The notes under the pieces: generated by a model
Told to the model about the DNA's origin: nothing
The model's database searches: none
Seen by the model: the letters and a program-made list of their open reading frames with translations, nothing else
Shown here: positions 8,709 through 17,382 of the stretch, one piece after another
Layout: every line of letters begins with the position of its first letter
Position numbering within the stretch: the first letter of the stretch is position 1
Source: an uncultured Gammaproteobacteria bacterium
GTDB taxonomy: Bacteria; Pseudomonadota; Gammaproteobacteria; Rariloculales; Rariloculaceae
Assembly: GCA_946887385.1 (NCBI GenBank)
Contig: CAMPKU010000004.1
Coordinates: forward strand, 1 to 51,797
Direction: 5' to 3'
Length of the DNA stretch: 51,797 nucleotides
Translations under genes and position numbers: made by a program

Positions 8709-9482
8709 CTACGTGTTCGCGAATTCTGCGACGACCGGCACGTGGTCCGAAGGCCGCTCCCAGCCGCGCGGTTCCTTGTCGATCCGGCAGCCGAGGCACT
8801 TTTGACTTAACGCACGGGAGGCGAGCACGAGGTCGATTCGAAGCCCCTGGTTACGCCGGAACGCGCCGGCCCGGTAATCCCACCAGCTGAAAATCTTCTC
8901 CGGCTGCGGAAAAAGCCTGAACGTGTCGTCTATCCCTAAGTCGTAGAGCGCGTGCAGCGCCGCACGCTCCGGCTCCGAGCACATAATCCTGCCAGCCCAC
9001 GCGAGCGGATTGTGCACGTCTCGGTCGTCGGGCGCGATGTTGAAGTCGCCGACGAGCAAAAGCTCGGGGTTCCGCGCTAGCTCGTCGGCGAGCAGCACGC
9101 GCAGTGCCGCGAGCCACTCGAGCTTGTAGCGATACTTTTCCGAACCCACGGACTGACCGTTCGGCACATACAGGCTCCAGAAGCGCAAGCTCCCAAACGT
9201 GGCGCCGAGCACGCGCTTTTGCTCGTCTACGTAGCCGCCGCCGATGTCATAGCAGACGGCGCTCGGCGGCTCGCGCGAGAGGATCGCAACGCCGTTGTAT
9301 GACGACTGGCCGCTGAACGCGGTCACGTAGCCGTAGGCCTGGAATGCGTCGGCCGGAAAGTCGTCGTCCTTGAGCTTGGTCTCTTGCAGGGCCAGGATGT
9401 CCGGCTGCTCGCGCTCGAGCCACTTCAAGACGTGAGGCAGCCGCACCCGCAGGCTGTTGACGTTCCAGGTGGCGACTTTCAA
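8709..9482 (-). CDS. xth: Exodeoxyribonuclease III
   Basis: This 257-residue AP endonuclease / 3'-5' exonuclease acts in base-excision repair. It has the endonuclease-exonuclease-phosphatase motifs: WNVNSLR at the start, LQETKLKD (metal-binding Glu), YVPNGQ, GDFNIAPDDRDVHNP, and the C-terminal RIDLVLAS and PSDHVPV with the catalytic Asp-His pair. No ATG fits. TTG at 9482 gives LKVATWNVNSL, the expected N-terminus. This TTG lies two bases after the prlC stop, so translation is very likely coupled to the peptidase. Confidence 0.93.
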   Translation of the reverse strand: MKVATWNVNSLRVRLPHVLKWLEREQPDILALQETKLKDDDFPADAFQAYGYVTAFSGQSSYNGVAILSREPPSAVCYDIGGGYVDEQKRVLGATFGSLRFWSLYVPNGQSVGSEKYRYKLEWLAALRVLLADELARNPELLLVGDFNIAPDDRDVHNPLAWAGRIMCSEPERAALHALYDLGIDDTFRLFPQPEKIFSWWDYRAGAFRRNQGLRIDLVLASRALSQKCLGCRIDKEPRGWERPSDHVPVVAEFANT

Positions 9483-9484
9483 GT

Positions 9485-11518
9485 CTAGTGGCGTGCGGCG
9501 ATGCCGGACTGCTTGAGCAGCGGGCCGAGCTCCGGAGGCCGGCCGCGGAACTCGATGAACGCGTCGAGGGCCTTGCGGCTGCCGCCCGTGGCAAGCACGG
9601 CGCGCCGGAAGCGCTCGGCCGTCGCGCGATCGAACACCCCGGCCTCCTCGAACGCCGAGAACGCGTCGGCCGCCAGCACCTCGGCCCATTTGTAGCTGTA
9701 GTAGCCGGCGGCGTAACCGCCGCCGAACACATGCGTGAACGAGTGCGGGAAGCGGTTGTACGCCGGCGGCGCGACGACGGCCACCTCGCGGCGCACGTCG
9801 TCGAGCAGCGCGAGCACGCGCGAGCCGCGCTGCGGTGAGTATTCGTCGTGCAGGCAGAAGTCGAACAATGCGAACTCGAGCTGCCGCACCATCGCGAGCC
9901 CCGACAGGAACGTGCGCGAGCGGTTCAGCGTCTCGATCTTGTCGCGAGGCAGCGGCTCGCCGGTTTCGAAATGCCGGCCGATGTCGCGGAGCACCTCGGG
10001 CCGCCACGTGAAGTTCTCGAGGAACTGGCTCGGCAGCTCGACGGCGTCCCACGCCACGCCGTTCACGCCCGCGATCGACGGGTAGTCCACCTCGGTGAGC
10101 AGGTGGTGCAGCGCGTGGCCGAACTCGTGGAATAACGTGACCACCTCGGAGTGCGTGAGCAGCGACGGCCGGTCGCCGGCCGGCGCGTTGAAGTTGCAGA
10201 CCAGATAGGCCACCGGACTCTGGGTATGGCCGTTCAGCTTCGCGCGACTCAGGCAGCCGCCCATCCAGGCGCCGCCGCGTTTGTTGGGGCGGGCGAACAG
10301 GTCCATGAAAAAGCTGCCCACGAGCGTGCCGTCGGCGCGCTTGATGTCGTAGTAACGGACGCTGTCGTGCCACACGTCGGGGCGCGGCGCCTCGGCCACG
10401 GTGAGGTCGAACAGCCGCTCGCACAGCTTGAACAAGCCGTCGAGCACGCGCGGCAGCGGGAAATAGGGCCGCAGCTCTTCCTCGGCGAGCTTCAACTTCT
10501 GCTGCTTCAAGCGTTCGGCGTAGAACGCCACATCCCAGGCGTCGAGCGTGTGGCCGGCATAGTCCGTGAGCATCGCGAGCTCGTCTTGCGCCACGCTCTT
10601 ACTGCGCGCGGCGAGGTCGCGCAAAAACTCGATCACCTTTTGCGGCGACTCGGCCATCTTCGTGGCCAGCGAGAACTCGGCGAACGTCTTGAAGCCGACG
10701 AGCTGGGAGGCCTCGTGGCGCAGCGCGAGAATCTTTTCGATGAGCGGGCCGTTGTCCCAGCGGCCGCCGTGCGGGCCTTGGTCCGACGCGCGCGTCACCC
10801 ACGCTTGATAATATTTTTCCCGCAACGCCGTGGACTCGGCGTGCGCGAGCACCGTTTGGTAAGTAGGCGGATCGAGCCGCAGGCACCATCCTTGGAACCC
10901 GCGCTCGGCCGCGAGCGCCGCGGCTCGCTCGATCACGAACTCCGGCAAGCCCGCGAGCGCGGCACGGTCGCTCTCGCGATGCTCGAACGCGTCCGTCGCA
11001 TCCATCACGTTCTGCTCGAACTTTGCCTGCTCGGCGGCGAGCTGCTGCAAGATGTCGCGAAACCGCTGCCGGGGCGCTCCCGTGAGCGTGACGCCGCCAA
11101 GCTTGAAGTCGCGCAAGGCGTTGGCGATGAGCTGCCGTTCGGCGACGTGCTGCGGTTCCACGCGCTCTTGCAGCGTGGCGAAATGCCGGTAGAGCGCCTC
11201 GTTCTGTCCAAGCTCCGTGCCGAACTCCGTGATCAGCGGCAGGCAAGCGTTGAACGCCTCGCGCAGCGGTGGGCTTGAAAGCACCGCATTCAAGTGCATG
11301 ATCGGGCCCCAAACGCGGTCGATCTCCGTGCTGATGCGCTCGAGGCCTTTGAGCCAATCGAGATCCGGCGTGCTCACACCTTCCGCGGCGACGAGGGCCC
11401 GCCGCTGAGCGGCGAGCAGCTCCCGCACGGCGGGTTCGACGTGCTCGGGCTTGATGGCGGAGAACTTGGGCAGCGCGTGCGGCTGAAGCAACGGGTTGGG
11501 TGCAGTCGATTCGCTCAT
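9485..11518 (-). CDS. prlC: Oligopeptidase A (M3 zinc metallopeptidase)
   Basis: This 677-residue protein has the expected length for oligopeptidase A. The zinc site is HEFGHALHH near residues 463-471, with the third ligand Glu in the downstream helix of the M3 family. There is no signal peptide, so it is cytosolic, as expected for an enzyme that clears short peptides, including signal-peptide remnants. ATG at 11518 begins MSESTAPNPLL. It heads a probable two-gene unit with exonuclease III and is divergent from glutathione reductase, with 153 bases between. Confidence 0.95.
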   Translation of the reverse strand: MSESTAPNPLLQPHALPKFSAIKPEHVEPAVRELLAAQRRALVAAEGVSTPDLDWLKGLERISTEIDRVWGPIMHLNAVLSSPPLREAFNACLPLITEFGTELGQNEALYRHFATLQERVEPQHVAERQLIANALRDFKLGGVTLTGAPRQRFRDILQQLAAEQAKFEQNVMDATDAFEHRESDRAALAGLPEFVIERAAALAAERGFQGWCLRLDPPTYQTVLAHAESTALREKYYQAWVTRASDQGPHGGRWDNGPLIEKILALRHEASQLVGFKTFAEFSLATKMAESPQKVIEFLRDLAARSKSVAQDELAMLTDYAGHTLDAWDVAFYAERLKQQKLKLAEEELRPYFPLPRVLDGLFKLCERLFDLTVAEAPRPDVWHDSVRYYDIKRADGTLVGSFFMDLFARPNKRGGAWMGGCLSRAKLNGHTQSPVAYLVCNFNAPAGDRPSLLTHSEVVTLFHEFGHALHHLLTEVDYPSIAGVNGVAWDAVELPSQFLENFTWRPEVLRDIGRHFETGEPLPRDKIETLNRSRTFLSGLAMVRQLEFALFDFCLHDEYSPQRGSRVLALLDDVRREVAVVAPPAYNRFPHSFTHVFGGGYAAGYYSYKWAEVLAADAFSAFEEAGVFDRATAERFRRAVLATGGSRKALDAFIEFRGRPPELGPLLKQSGIAARH

Positions 11519-11671
11519 GGACTCACTCTAGCTTCAAGGCCGTGGCGAAATCCATCGCACTAACCGGTAACCGAGCCGCGAAAGCGCGCTTCGCAAAGGG
11601 GCGAACCCGTGCCGCGGCCGTGGAACTGCTAATCTTCGCGCCGGGAATCGGCAGCTTTACGGAAACGGCGC

Positions 11672-13024
11672 GTGCGGGACTTCGATTTGCTCGTCATTGG
11701 CGGCGGCAGCGGTGGGCTTGCGGCGGCTCAACGAGCCGTCGAGTACGGCGCTCGCGTAGCCTTGTTCGAGCCCGGCCGGCTCGGCGGCACGTGCGTCAAC
11801 GTGGGCTGCGTGCCGAAGAAGGTGATGTGGAACGCGGCCGAGCTTGCCGCGGCGATCGAGCACGCGCCGCACTACGGGTTCGACGTGCGGGCGGGCGGCC
11901 ACGATTGGGCAGCGCTGAAGCGCGGGCGCGACGCGTACGTCCTGCGCTTGAACGCCATCTACCAACGCAACCTGGATAAAAAGAACATCGTGACCGTGCG
12001 GGCCGCGGCGCGGCTGCGCGGCGCCACGGAGGTCGTGGACGCCAACGGCGAGGTGTATCGCGCGCCGCACGTGGTGATCGCAACAGGCGGCCAGCCGAAG
12101 TACCCGCCCGTGCCAGGCGCGGAGCTCGGCATCACCTCCGACGGCTTCTTCGAGCTCGATAGCCTGCCGCGGCGCGTCGCCGTCGTCGGCAGCGGCTACA
12201 TCGCCGTCGAGCTCGCCGGCGTGCTGCGCAGCTTGGGTAGCGACGTCACGCTGTGCATTCGGCACGACTCGCTGCTGCGCGGCTTCGATTCGATGCTCGG
12301 CGAGAAGCTGGCGACCGCCATGCGTGCGAGTGGCATCGACGTGGTCGCCAAAGTCGTCACGCGGGCCGTGCACGGCTCGGCCGGCGGAGAGTTGAAGCTC
12401 GAGGCCGCCGACGGCCGCATGCTCGGCGGTTTCGACACGGTGCTCTGGGCCATCGGCCGTCTGCCGAACGTCGTCGACATCGGTCTCGAGGGCGCCGGCA
12501 TCGCGCTCGACGCCGAGGGGTACATCGCCGTCGATCGTTATCAGAACACGAGCGCGCCGGGCGTCTACGCGATCGGCGACGTGACGGGACAGGCGGAGCT
12601 CACGCCCGTCGCCATCGCGGCGGGCCGGCGTCTGGCCGACCGCGTCTTCGGCGGCATGACCGACCGGCACTTGAGTTACGACGTCATCCCGACCGTCGTG
12701 TTCTCTCATCCGCCGATCGGTACCGTGGGCCTAGCGGAGCAAGAGGCTCGCAAGCGCTATCCCGACGAGTCCATTCGTGTCTACAAGTCCGAGTTCGTGT
12801 CGATGTTCTACGCGCTCACGGAGGTCAAGCCGCAGACGGCCATGAAGCTCGTGTGCGTGGGCGCCGAGGAGCGCGTCGTCGGCTGCCACGTGATCGGCAT
12901 GGGCGCCGACGAGATGATTCAGGGTTTCGCCGTTGCTCTGACCATGGGGGCGCGCAAGCGCGACTTCGACGACACGATTGCGATTCACCCGACGAGCGCC
13001 GAAGAGCTCGTGACGATGCGCTGA
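11672..13024 (+). CDS. gorA: Glutathione-disulfide reductase
   Basis: This 450-residue FAD-dependent disulfide reductase reduces oxidised glutathione with NADPH. It has the N-terminal FAD motif GGGSGG, the redox-active pair in [13 protein letters not shown] (C42 and C47), the NAD(P) motif [13 protein letters not shown], and the C-terminal catalytic His in [11 protein letters not shown]. The start is GTG at 11672, right before [16 protein letters not shown] lies a few bases upstream. The stop overlaps the murJ ATG by one base (TGATG), so the two genes form an operon although their jobs are unrelated. Confidence 0.94.
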   Translation: MRDFDLLVIGGGSGGLAAAQRAVEYGARVALFEPGRLGGTCVNVGCVPKKVMWNAAELAAAIEHAPHYGFDVRAGGHDWAALKRGRDAYVLRLNAIYQRNLDKKNIVTVRAAARLRGATEVVDANGEVYRAPHVVIATGGQPKYPPVPGAELGITSDGFFELDSLPRRVAVVGSGYIAVELAGVLRSLGSDVTLCIRHDSLLRGFDSMLGEKLATAMRASGIDVVAKVVTRAVHGSAGGELKLEAADGRMLGGFDTVLWAIGRLPNVVDIGLEGAGIALDAEGYIAVDRYQNTSAPGVYAIGDVTGQAELTPVAIAAGRRLADRVFGGMTDRHLSYDVIPTVVFSHPPIGTVGLAEQEARKRYPDESIRVYKSEFVSMFYALTEVKPQTAMKLVCVGAEERVVGCHVIGMGADEMIQGFAVALTMGARKRDFDDTIAIHPTSAEELVTMR

Positions 13025-14685
13025 TGGCTGCGGCCGACGGCGACCCCGGCGTCGACCGAGCCCAACCTGTGCGGCGCGCGGGCGCCGCGGCGTTCTTCGT
13101 CGGCCTCGGCATTTTCCTGAGCCGCATCGTCGGCCTCGTGCGCGAGCGGATTCTGGCCACGTACTTCGGCGCCGGCCTGCACGCCGACGTGCTGAGCGCC
13201 GGTCTGCGCTTGCCGAACGTGCTGCAGAACCTGCTCGGCGAGGGCACGTTGTCGGCTTCGTTGATTCCGGCGTATTCCGCGCTGCTCGGCCAAGGCCGCA
13301 CCGCGGAAGCCGGGCGGGTCGCGGGTGCGGCGTTCGCGCTGCTGCTCGGCGTAGCGGGCGCGGTGTCGTTGCTCGGCGTGCTGTTCGCGCCCGTCATCGT
13401 CAGCGTCTTTACGCCGGGGTTCGAAGGTCAACGGCGCGAGCTCCTGATCACCGTGGTACGCATCCTGTTCCCGATGACGGGCCTGCTCGTGCTGTCGGCG
13501 TGGGCGCTCGGGATACTCAACAGCCATCGCAAGTTCTTCTTGCCGTACTTCGCGCCCGTGCTCTGGAACGCCGCGATCATCGGCGCCCTGATCGCCTTCG
13601 GCTCCAGGCTCGAGCTCGACGCGCTCGTGGTCGCGGCCGCGTGGGGAGCATTGCTCGGCGGCGCGCTGCAGTTCGTCGTGCAGCTGCCGGCCGTGTGGCG
13701 GCTCGATCGGCAGATCCGCCTGAACACGGGCCGGCGCGAGCCCGCGTTCAGGGAGGCCGTGCGCAAGGCCGGGCCCGCCATCATGGGCCGCGGCGTGGTG
13801 CAGCTCTCGGGTTATCTCGACCTCGTGCTCGCGAGCTTGCTGGCCGTGGGCGCGCTGGCCCGCATGCGGTACGCGCAGACGTTGTACCTGCTGCCGATCA
13901 GCCTGTTCGCCATGAGCGTGGCGGCGGCCGCGTTGCCCGATCTCGCGCGCGACCGCGACGGCGCCATCGGCGCGTTGCGCGATCAGACGGTGGGCGCGGT
14001 GCGCCGGGTGGCGTTCTTCGTCGTACCGAGCTTCGTGGCGTTTCTGGCGCTCGGGGATGTGCTCGTTGCCGGCCTTTATCGGGCCGGCGAGTTCGGTGCG
14101 GCCGACGTGCGCATCGTCTGGCTCGTTCTCGCCGGCTACAGCCTGGGACTCTTGGCATCGACCACGACGCGTGTCTATCAGTCGGCGTTCTTCGCGCTGC
14201 GCGACACGGCCACGCCGGCGCGCATTGCATTCGTGCGCATGCTCGTGGCCGTCGTCGCGGGCGCCGTGCTCATGGTGCAGTTCGAGCCGATCACGGTGCT
14301 CGGCATGACGATCCCGGCCGGCGTGCTGGCGTCGTTGGATGCGGCCGGCGCACCCCTCGGCCCGCTGGGGCTCGCGCTCGGCTCGGCGCTCGGCGCATGG
14401 GTGGAATGGGCGCTGCTCGAGCGCGCACTGCGTGCGAAGCTCGGGCACCTCCGCGTTGGGCTCGGCTCATGGCTCAAGATGTTCGCAGCCGCCATCGCAG
14501 CGGCTGGCGGCGCGTATGCGGTGAGCCTTGGGCTGGCAGCCCGACCGCCGTTGCTCACGGCGCTGGTGGTCGCGGCCGTGTTCGGCGGCATTTATCTCGG
14601 GGCGACTGCGGCGCTCGGCCTGCCGCAAGCGCAGGCGACGGTTCGCGCCTTGCTACGCCGCACGCGTCCGCCGGCGGCGGGTTAA
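13024..14685 (+). CDS. murJ: MurJ lipid II flippase
   Basis: This 553-residue polytopic membrane protein has about 14 helices and belongs to the MOP superfamily. It flips the lipid-linked peptidoglycan precursor across the inner membrane. Diagnostic parts are FLSRIVGLVRERILATYFGAG near residue 30, LPNVLQNLLGEGTLSASLIPAYS near 65, and the middle segment PAIMGRGVVQLSGYLD. Its start overlaps the gorA stop. The 3' end overlaps the convergent PurM-like gene by four bases, sharing TTAA. The length is slightly above the usual 510-525 residues, mainly in the last third. Confidence 0.94.
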   Translation: MAAADGDPGVDRAQPVRRAGAAAFFVGLGIFLSRIVGLVRERILATYFGAGLHADVLSAGLRLPNVLQNLLGEGTLSASLIPAYSALLGQGRTAEAGRVAGAAFALLLGVAGAVSLLGVLFAPVIVSVFTPGFEGQRRELLITVVRILFPMTGLLVLSAWALGILNSHRKFFLPYFAPVLWNAAIIGALIAFGSRLELDALVVAAAWGALLGGALQFVVQLPAVWRLDRQIRLNTGRREPAFREAVRKAGPAIMGRGVVQLSGYLDLVLASLLAVGALARMRYAQTLYLLPISLFAMSVAAAALPDLARDRDGAIGALRDQTVGAVRRVAFFVVPSFVAFLALGDVLVAGLYRAGEFGAADVRIVWLVLAGYSLGLLASTTTRVYQSAFFALRDTATPARIAFVRMLVAVVAGAVLMVQFEPITVLGMTIPAGVLASLDAAGAPLGPLGLALGSALGAWVEWALLERALRAKLGHLRVGLGSWLKMFAAAIAAAGGAYAVSLGLAARPPLLTALVVAAVFGGIYLGATAALGLPQAQATVRALLRRTRPPAAG

Positions 14686-15794
14686 GCGCGCAGGTGGAGA
14701 TCGCCGGCGGCGTACTCCAAGCCGAGCGGCGCGATGACGAGGCGCTTGGCGCCGGCCTCGACGTCGCCGGCGTGCCAGGCGGCGAGGCCGCTGCGCTCTG
14801 CAACGTCGAGCACGGCCGCGACGTCGGCGCGCGCCACGAACAGCGCGAAGCCCGCGCCCATGTTGAAGGTGCCATAGGCCGCGCGCGGGCTCATACCGCC
14901 CTGCGCTTGCAGGAACGCGAGCACCGCGGGTACGGGCGGCACGCTGCGAATCACATAGCGCAGCTCGGAAGGATGGCGCATGAGCTTGCGCCAGCCATGG
15001 CCCGTGACGTTCACGGCGTAATGCGGCCGCACGCCGGCCGCGAACAGCGCCTCGATGACGGGCGGGTACAGCACGGTGGGATCGAGCAGCGCCTCGCCGA
15101 ATCGGCGGCCGTCGGCGAGCCGTGTGCCGTAGCCTTCGGGCAGCTGCTCCGCGAGCTTGCGCGCCAGGCTGATACCGTTCGCGTGAATACCGCTCGAGGC
15201 CAGGAGCACGATCGCGTCGCCGGCAACGAGGTGCTCGCCGAGCATCAACCGGTCGCGGCCCTTCACGACGCCGACGCACGAGGCTGCGAGATCGATGCGG
15301 TTGGCTTCGACCACGCCGGCCAGCGCCGGGGTTTCGCCGCCGCCCCAGGCCATGGCGCACACGTCGCACGCGCCTTGCCAGCCCCGCACGAGATCTTGCA
15401 TGCGCTCTTGATCGGCGAACCAATCGCTGCTGCCGGCCGACCAGTACGCGTGCGTCGACAACGGCGTGGCGCCCACGGTGATCAAATCGTTCACGGCCAT
15501 AGCGATCGTGTCTTGCGCGATCGTGTCGTAGTGGCTACGGCCCGAGAGTGCGCGCACGGCGTCGGCGACGAGCGTCTTGGTGCCCAGGCACTCGGTGATC
15601 GACGCGATCAGCGTGCCGCCCACGTCGACGAGGTACGCGGATTCGCCGCGCGACGCTTCGACCTCGGCGGCGCCGTGCCGAGCGAGGTTCACGGCCGTCG
15701 CGCGTGCGGCCCGTTGGGCCAGGATCTTCGACGCGTCGAGCGTGCCGTAGTCGACGCCGGCAGCGGCGTAATCGAGACCGGGCTTGTTCGTCAT
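14682..15794 (-). CDS. PurM-like AIR synthetase family protein, divergent
   Basis: This 370-residue protein is co-linear with phosphoribosylformylglycinamidine cyclo-ligase: LDYAAAGVDYG at the start, AVNDLITVGATPL, GGGETPALAG, SSGIHANGISLARK, TGHGWRKLM, and the end YGTFNMGAGFALFV. It probably binds ATP and FGAM and makes AIR in purine synthesis. However, the usual VSGTDGVGTKL loop reads VGGTLIASITECLGTKT, and TGGG reads TGHG. It may be a divergent PurM form or a paralog. ATG at 15794 gives MTNKPGLDY, as in PurM. No purN or other pur gene is adjacent. It is convergent with murJ. Confidence 0.85.
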   Translation of the reverse strand: MTNKPGLDYAAAGVDYGTLDASKILAQRAARATAVNLARHGAAEVEASRGESAYLVDVGGTLIASITECLGTKTLVADAVRALSGRSHYDTIAQDTIAMAVNDLITVGATPLSTHAYWSAGSSDWFADQERMQDLVRGWQGACDVCAMAWGGGETPALAGVVEANRIDLAASCVGVVKGRDRLMLGEHLVAGDAIVLLASSGIHANGISLARKLAEQLPEGYGTRLADGRRFGEALLDPTVLYPPVIEALFAAGVRPHYAVNVTGHGWRKLMRHPSELRYVIRSVPPVPAVLAFLQAQGGMSPRAAYGTFNMGAGFALFVARADVAAVLDVAERSGLAAWHAGDVEAGAKRLVIAPLGLEYAAGDLHLRA

Positions 15795-15857
15795 AGCGCT
15801 CCGCGTGTTTTCGCCCATCATACCGGGCGTCGTGCTCGGCTGGCCCGTGCCGCGCGG

Positions 15858-16688
15858 TCAGCGCGGGATCTGCTTTAGCAACGGCTTCGTGTCGGGCCGT
15901 ACGCCGCGCCACAGCGCGAACGACTCCGCCGCTTGCTCCACGAGCATGCCCCAGCCGTGCACGGCGCGCGCGGCGCCATGGTTCTTGGCCCAGACCACGA
16001 ACGGCGTGTCGGCGGAGCCGTACACCAGGTCGTAGCAAAAGCTCGCAGGCCCCACGAGCGATGCGGGGAACGGCGGTGCTTCGCCTTTGAGGCCCGCCGA
16101 CGTGGCGTTGACGAGCACGTCGTACGGCGGCTGCTCGGCGAGCTCGGCGAAGGTGCGCGCGGCGAGAATCGAGCCTGCGAACTGCGCAACGATCGAGTCG
16201 GCGCGCGCTTTGGTTCGATTGCCGATCGTGAGCTCCGCGGGCTGCTCCGCCAGCAACGGCCCGACGATCCCGCGCGCTGCGCCGCCGGCGCCGAGCACGA
16301 GCACTCGCCGGCTCGTGAGCACTTGGCGCTGGTTCACGGTGACGTCGCGAATGAAGCCCACGCCGTCGGTGTTGTCGCCGCGCAAGCGGCCGTCGGCAAT
16401 GCTGATCGTGTTCACGGCGCCCGCGGCTGCCGCCGCGGCGCTCGTCTCGTCGCACAGCGCGAAGGCCGCTTCTTTGTGCGGCACGGTGACGTTCAATCCT
16501 TTGCCGCCGGCGGCGCCGAAGCCGCGCACGGCCGTTTCGAACGAGGCAGGACTGGCGTCTATGAGCTCGTAGGTAAGGCGCTGGCGAGTCTGCCGCGCAA
16601 ACACCGTGTGGATCAGCGGCGAGCGGCTGTGCTCCACGGGATGGCCGACGAGGCCGTAGCGGTCGTAAGCCGATGTGTTATTGGTCAT
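15858..16688 (-). CDS. aroE: Shikimate dehydrogenase
   Basis: This 276-residue NADP-dependent enzyme reduces 3-dehydroshikimate in the aromatic amino acid pathway. The shikimate site is visible in VGHPVEHSRSPLIH, NVTVPHKEAAF (catalytic Lys) and GDNTDGVGF. The NADP domain has VLGAGGAARG followed by IGNRTKARAD. ATG is at 16688. In many gammaproteobacteria aroE lies next to tsaC; here it lies about 4.5 kb away from it, behind the PurM-like gene, and is divergent from tag. Confidence 0.95.
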   Translation of the reverse strand: MTNNTSAYDRYGLVGHPVEHSRSPLIHTVFARQTRQRLTYELIDASPASFETAVRGFGAAGGKGLNVTVPHKEAAFALCDETSAAAAAAGAVNTISIADGRLRGDNTDGVGFIRDVTVNQRQVLTSRRVLVLGAGGAARGIVGPLLAEQPAELTIGNRTKARADSIVAQFAGSILAARTFAELAEQPPYDVLVNATSAGLKGEAPPFPASLVGPASFCYDLVYGSADTPFVVWAKNHGAARAVHGWGMLVEQAAESFALWRGVRPDTKPLLKQIPR

Positions 16689-16761
16689 TAACGCGGGTTT
16701 CTTTGCTTTCGGATTCTGCGCGGTTTCCGGTACCGTGCCAACCGGTAAAGGAGACTACGCA

Positions 16762-17382
16762 ATGGCAGCGAAGCAGAGCATCGTCCGGTGCGCCTGGAGC
16801 GAAGGCGTGGACCCGGCTTATCAGCGCTATCACGACGAGGAATGGGGCGTGCCCGTGCGCGACGATCGCGTGCACTTCGAGTTTCTCGTGCTCGAAGCCG
16901 CGCAGGCGGGGTTGAGCTGGTGGACGATCCTGCGCAAGCGCGAAGGCTACGCCAAAGCGTTCGCGAATTTCGACGCGCAGAAGGTGGCGCGCTTCACGCC
17001 GCGCACCGTCGAGCGCCTGATGCAAGACGCGAGCATCGTGCGCAATCGGCAAAAGATCGAGGCGGCGATCGTCAACGCGCGCTGCTTTCTGGCCGTGCAG
17101 AAGGAGTTCGGCACGTTCGATCGCTACGTGTGGGAGTTCGTCGGCGGCCAACCCATCGTCAATCGCTGGCGAAAGCAGGGCGACGTGCCGCCGACGAGCA
17201 AGGAATCGGATGCTTTGAGCAAGGACTTGAAGCGCCGCGGCTTCAAGTTCGTGGGCTCGACGATCGTCTACGCGCACATGCAGGCCACCGGCCTGGTCAA
17301 CGATCACCTCGTGGACTGCTTTCGCTTCGGCGCGAGCGGCAAGAGACGGCGCTCGCCCGCAACTACGGCGTCACGACGCTGA
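16762..17382 (+). CDS. tag: DNA-3-methyladenine glycosylase I
   Basis: This 206-residue base-excision repair enzyme removes 3-methyladenine. The family signature includes the zinc-site cysteine near the N-terminus (RCAWSEG), YHDEEWGVPV, LEAAQAGLSWWTIL and the C-terminal HLVDCF. The ATG at 16762 follows an AAAGGAG ribosome site at 16747-16753. An upstream ATG in the same frame would add about 29 residues with no family support. The last 20 bases overlap the convergent subtilase gene. With Ada it gives this window two alkylation-repair functions. Confidence 0.94.
   Translation: MAAKQSIVRCAWSEGVDPAYQRYHDEEWGVPVRDDRVHFEFLVLEAAQAGLSWWTILRKREGYAKAFANFDAQKVARFTPRTVERLMQDASIVRNRQKIEAAIVNARCFLAVQKEFGTFDRYVWEFVGGQPIVNRWRKQGDVPPTSKESDALSKDLKRRGFKFVGSTIVYAHMQATGLVNDHLVDCFRFGASGKRRRSPATTASRR

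Noticed and set aside
12253..14685. 810-codon + strand frame across gorA and murJ
   Set aside because: The product is low-complexity Arg/Ala/His text and it overlaps two genes with intact motifs in other frames.
13500..15878. 792-codon + strand frame across murJ and the PurM-like gene
   Set aside because: It has the same shadow composition, no domain features, and no start context.
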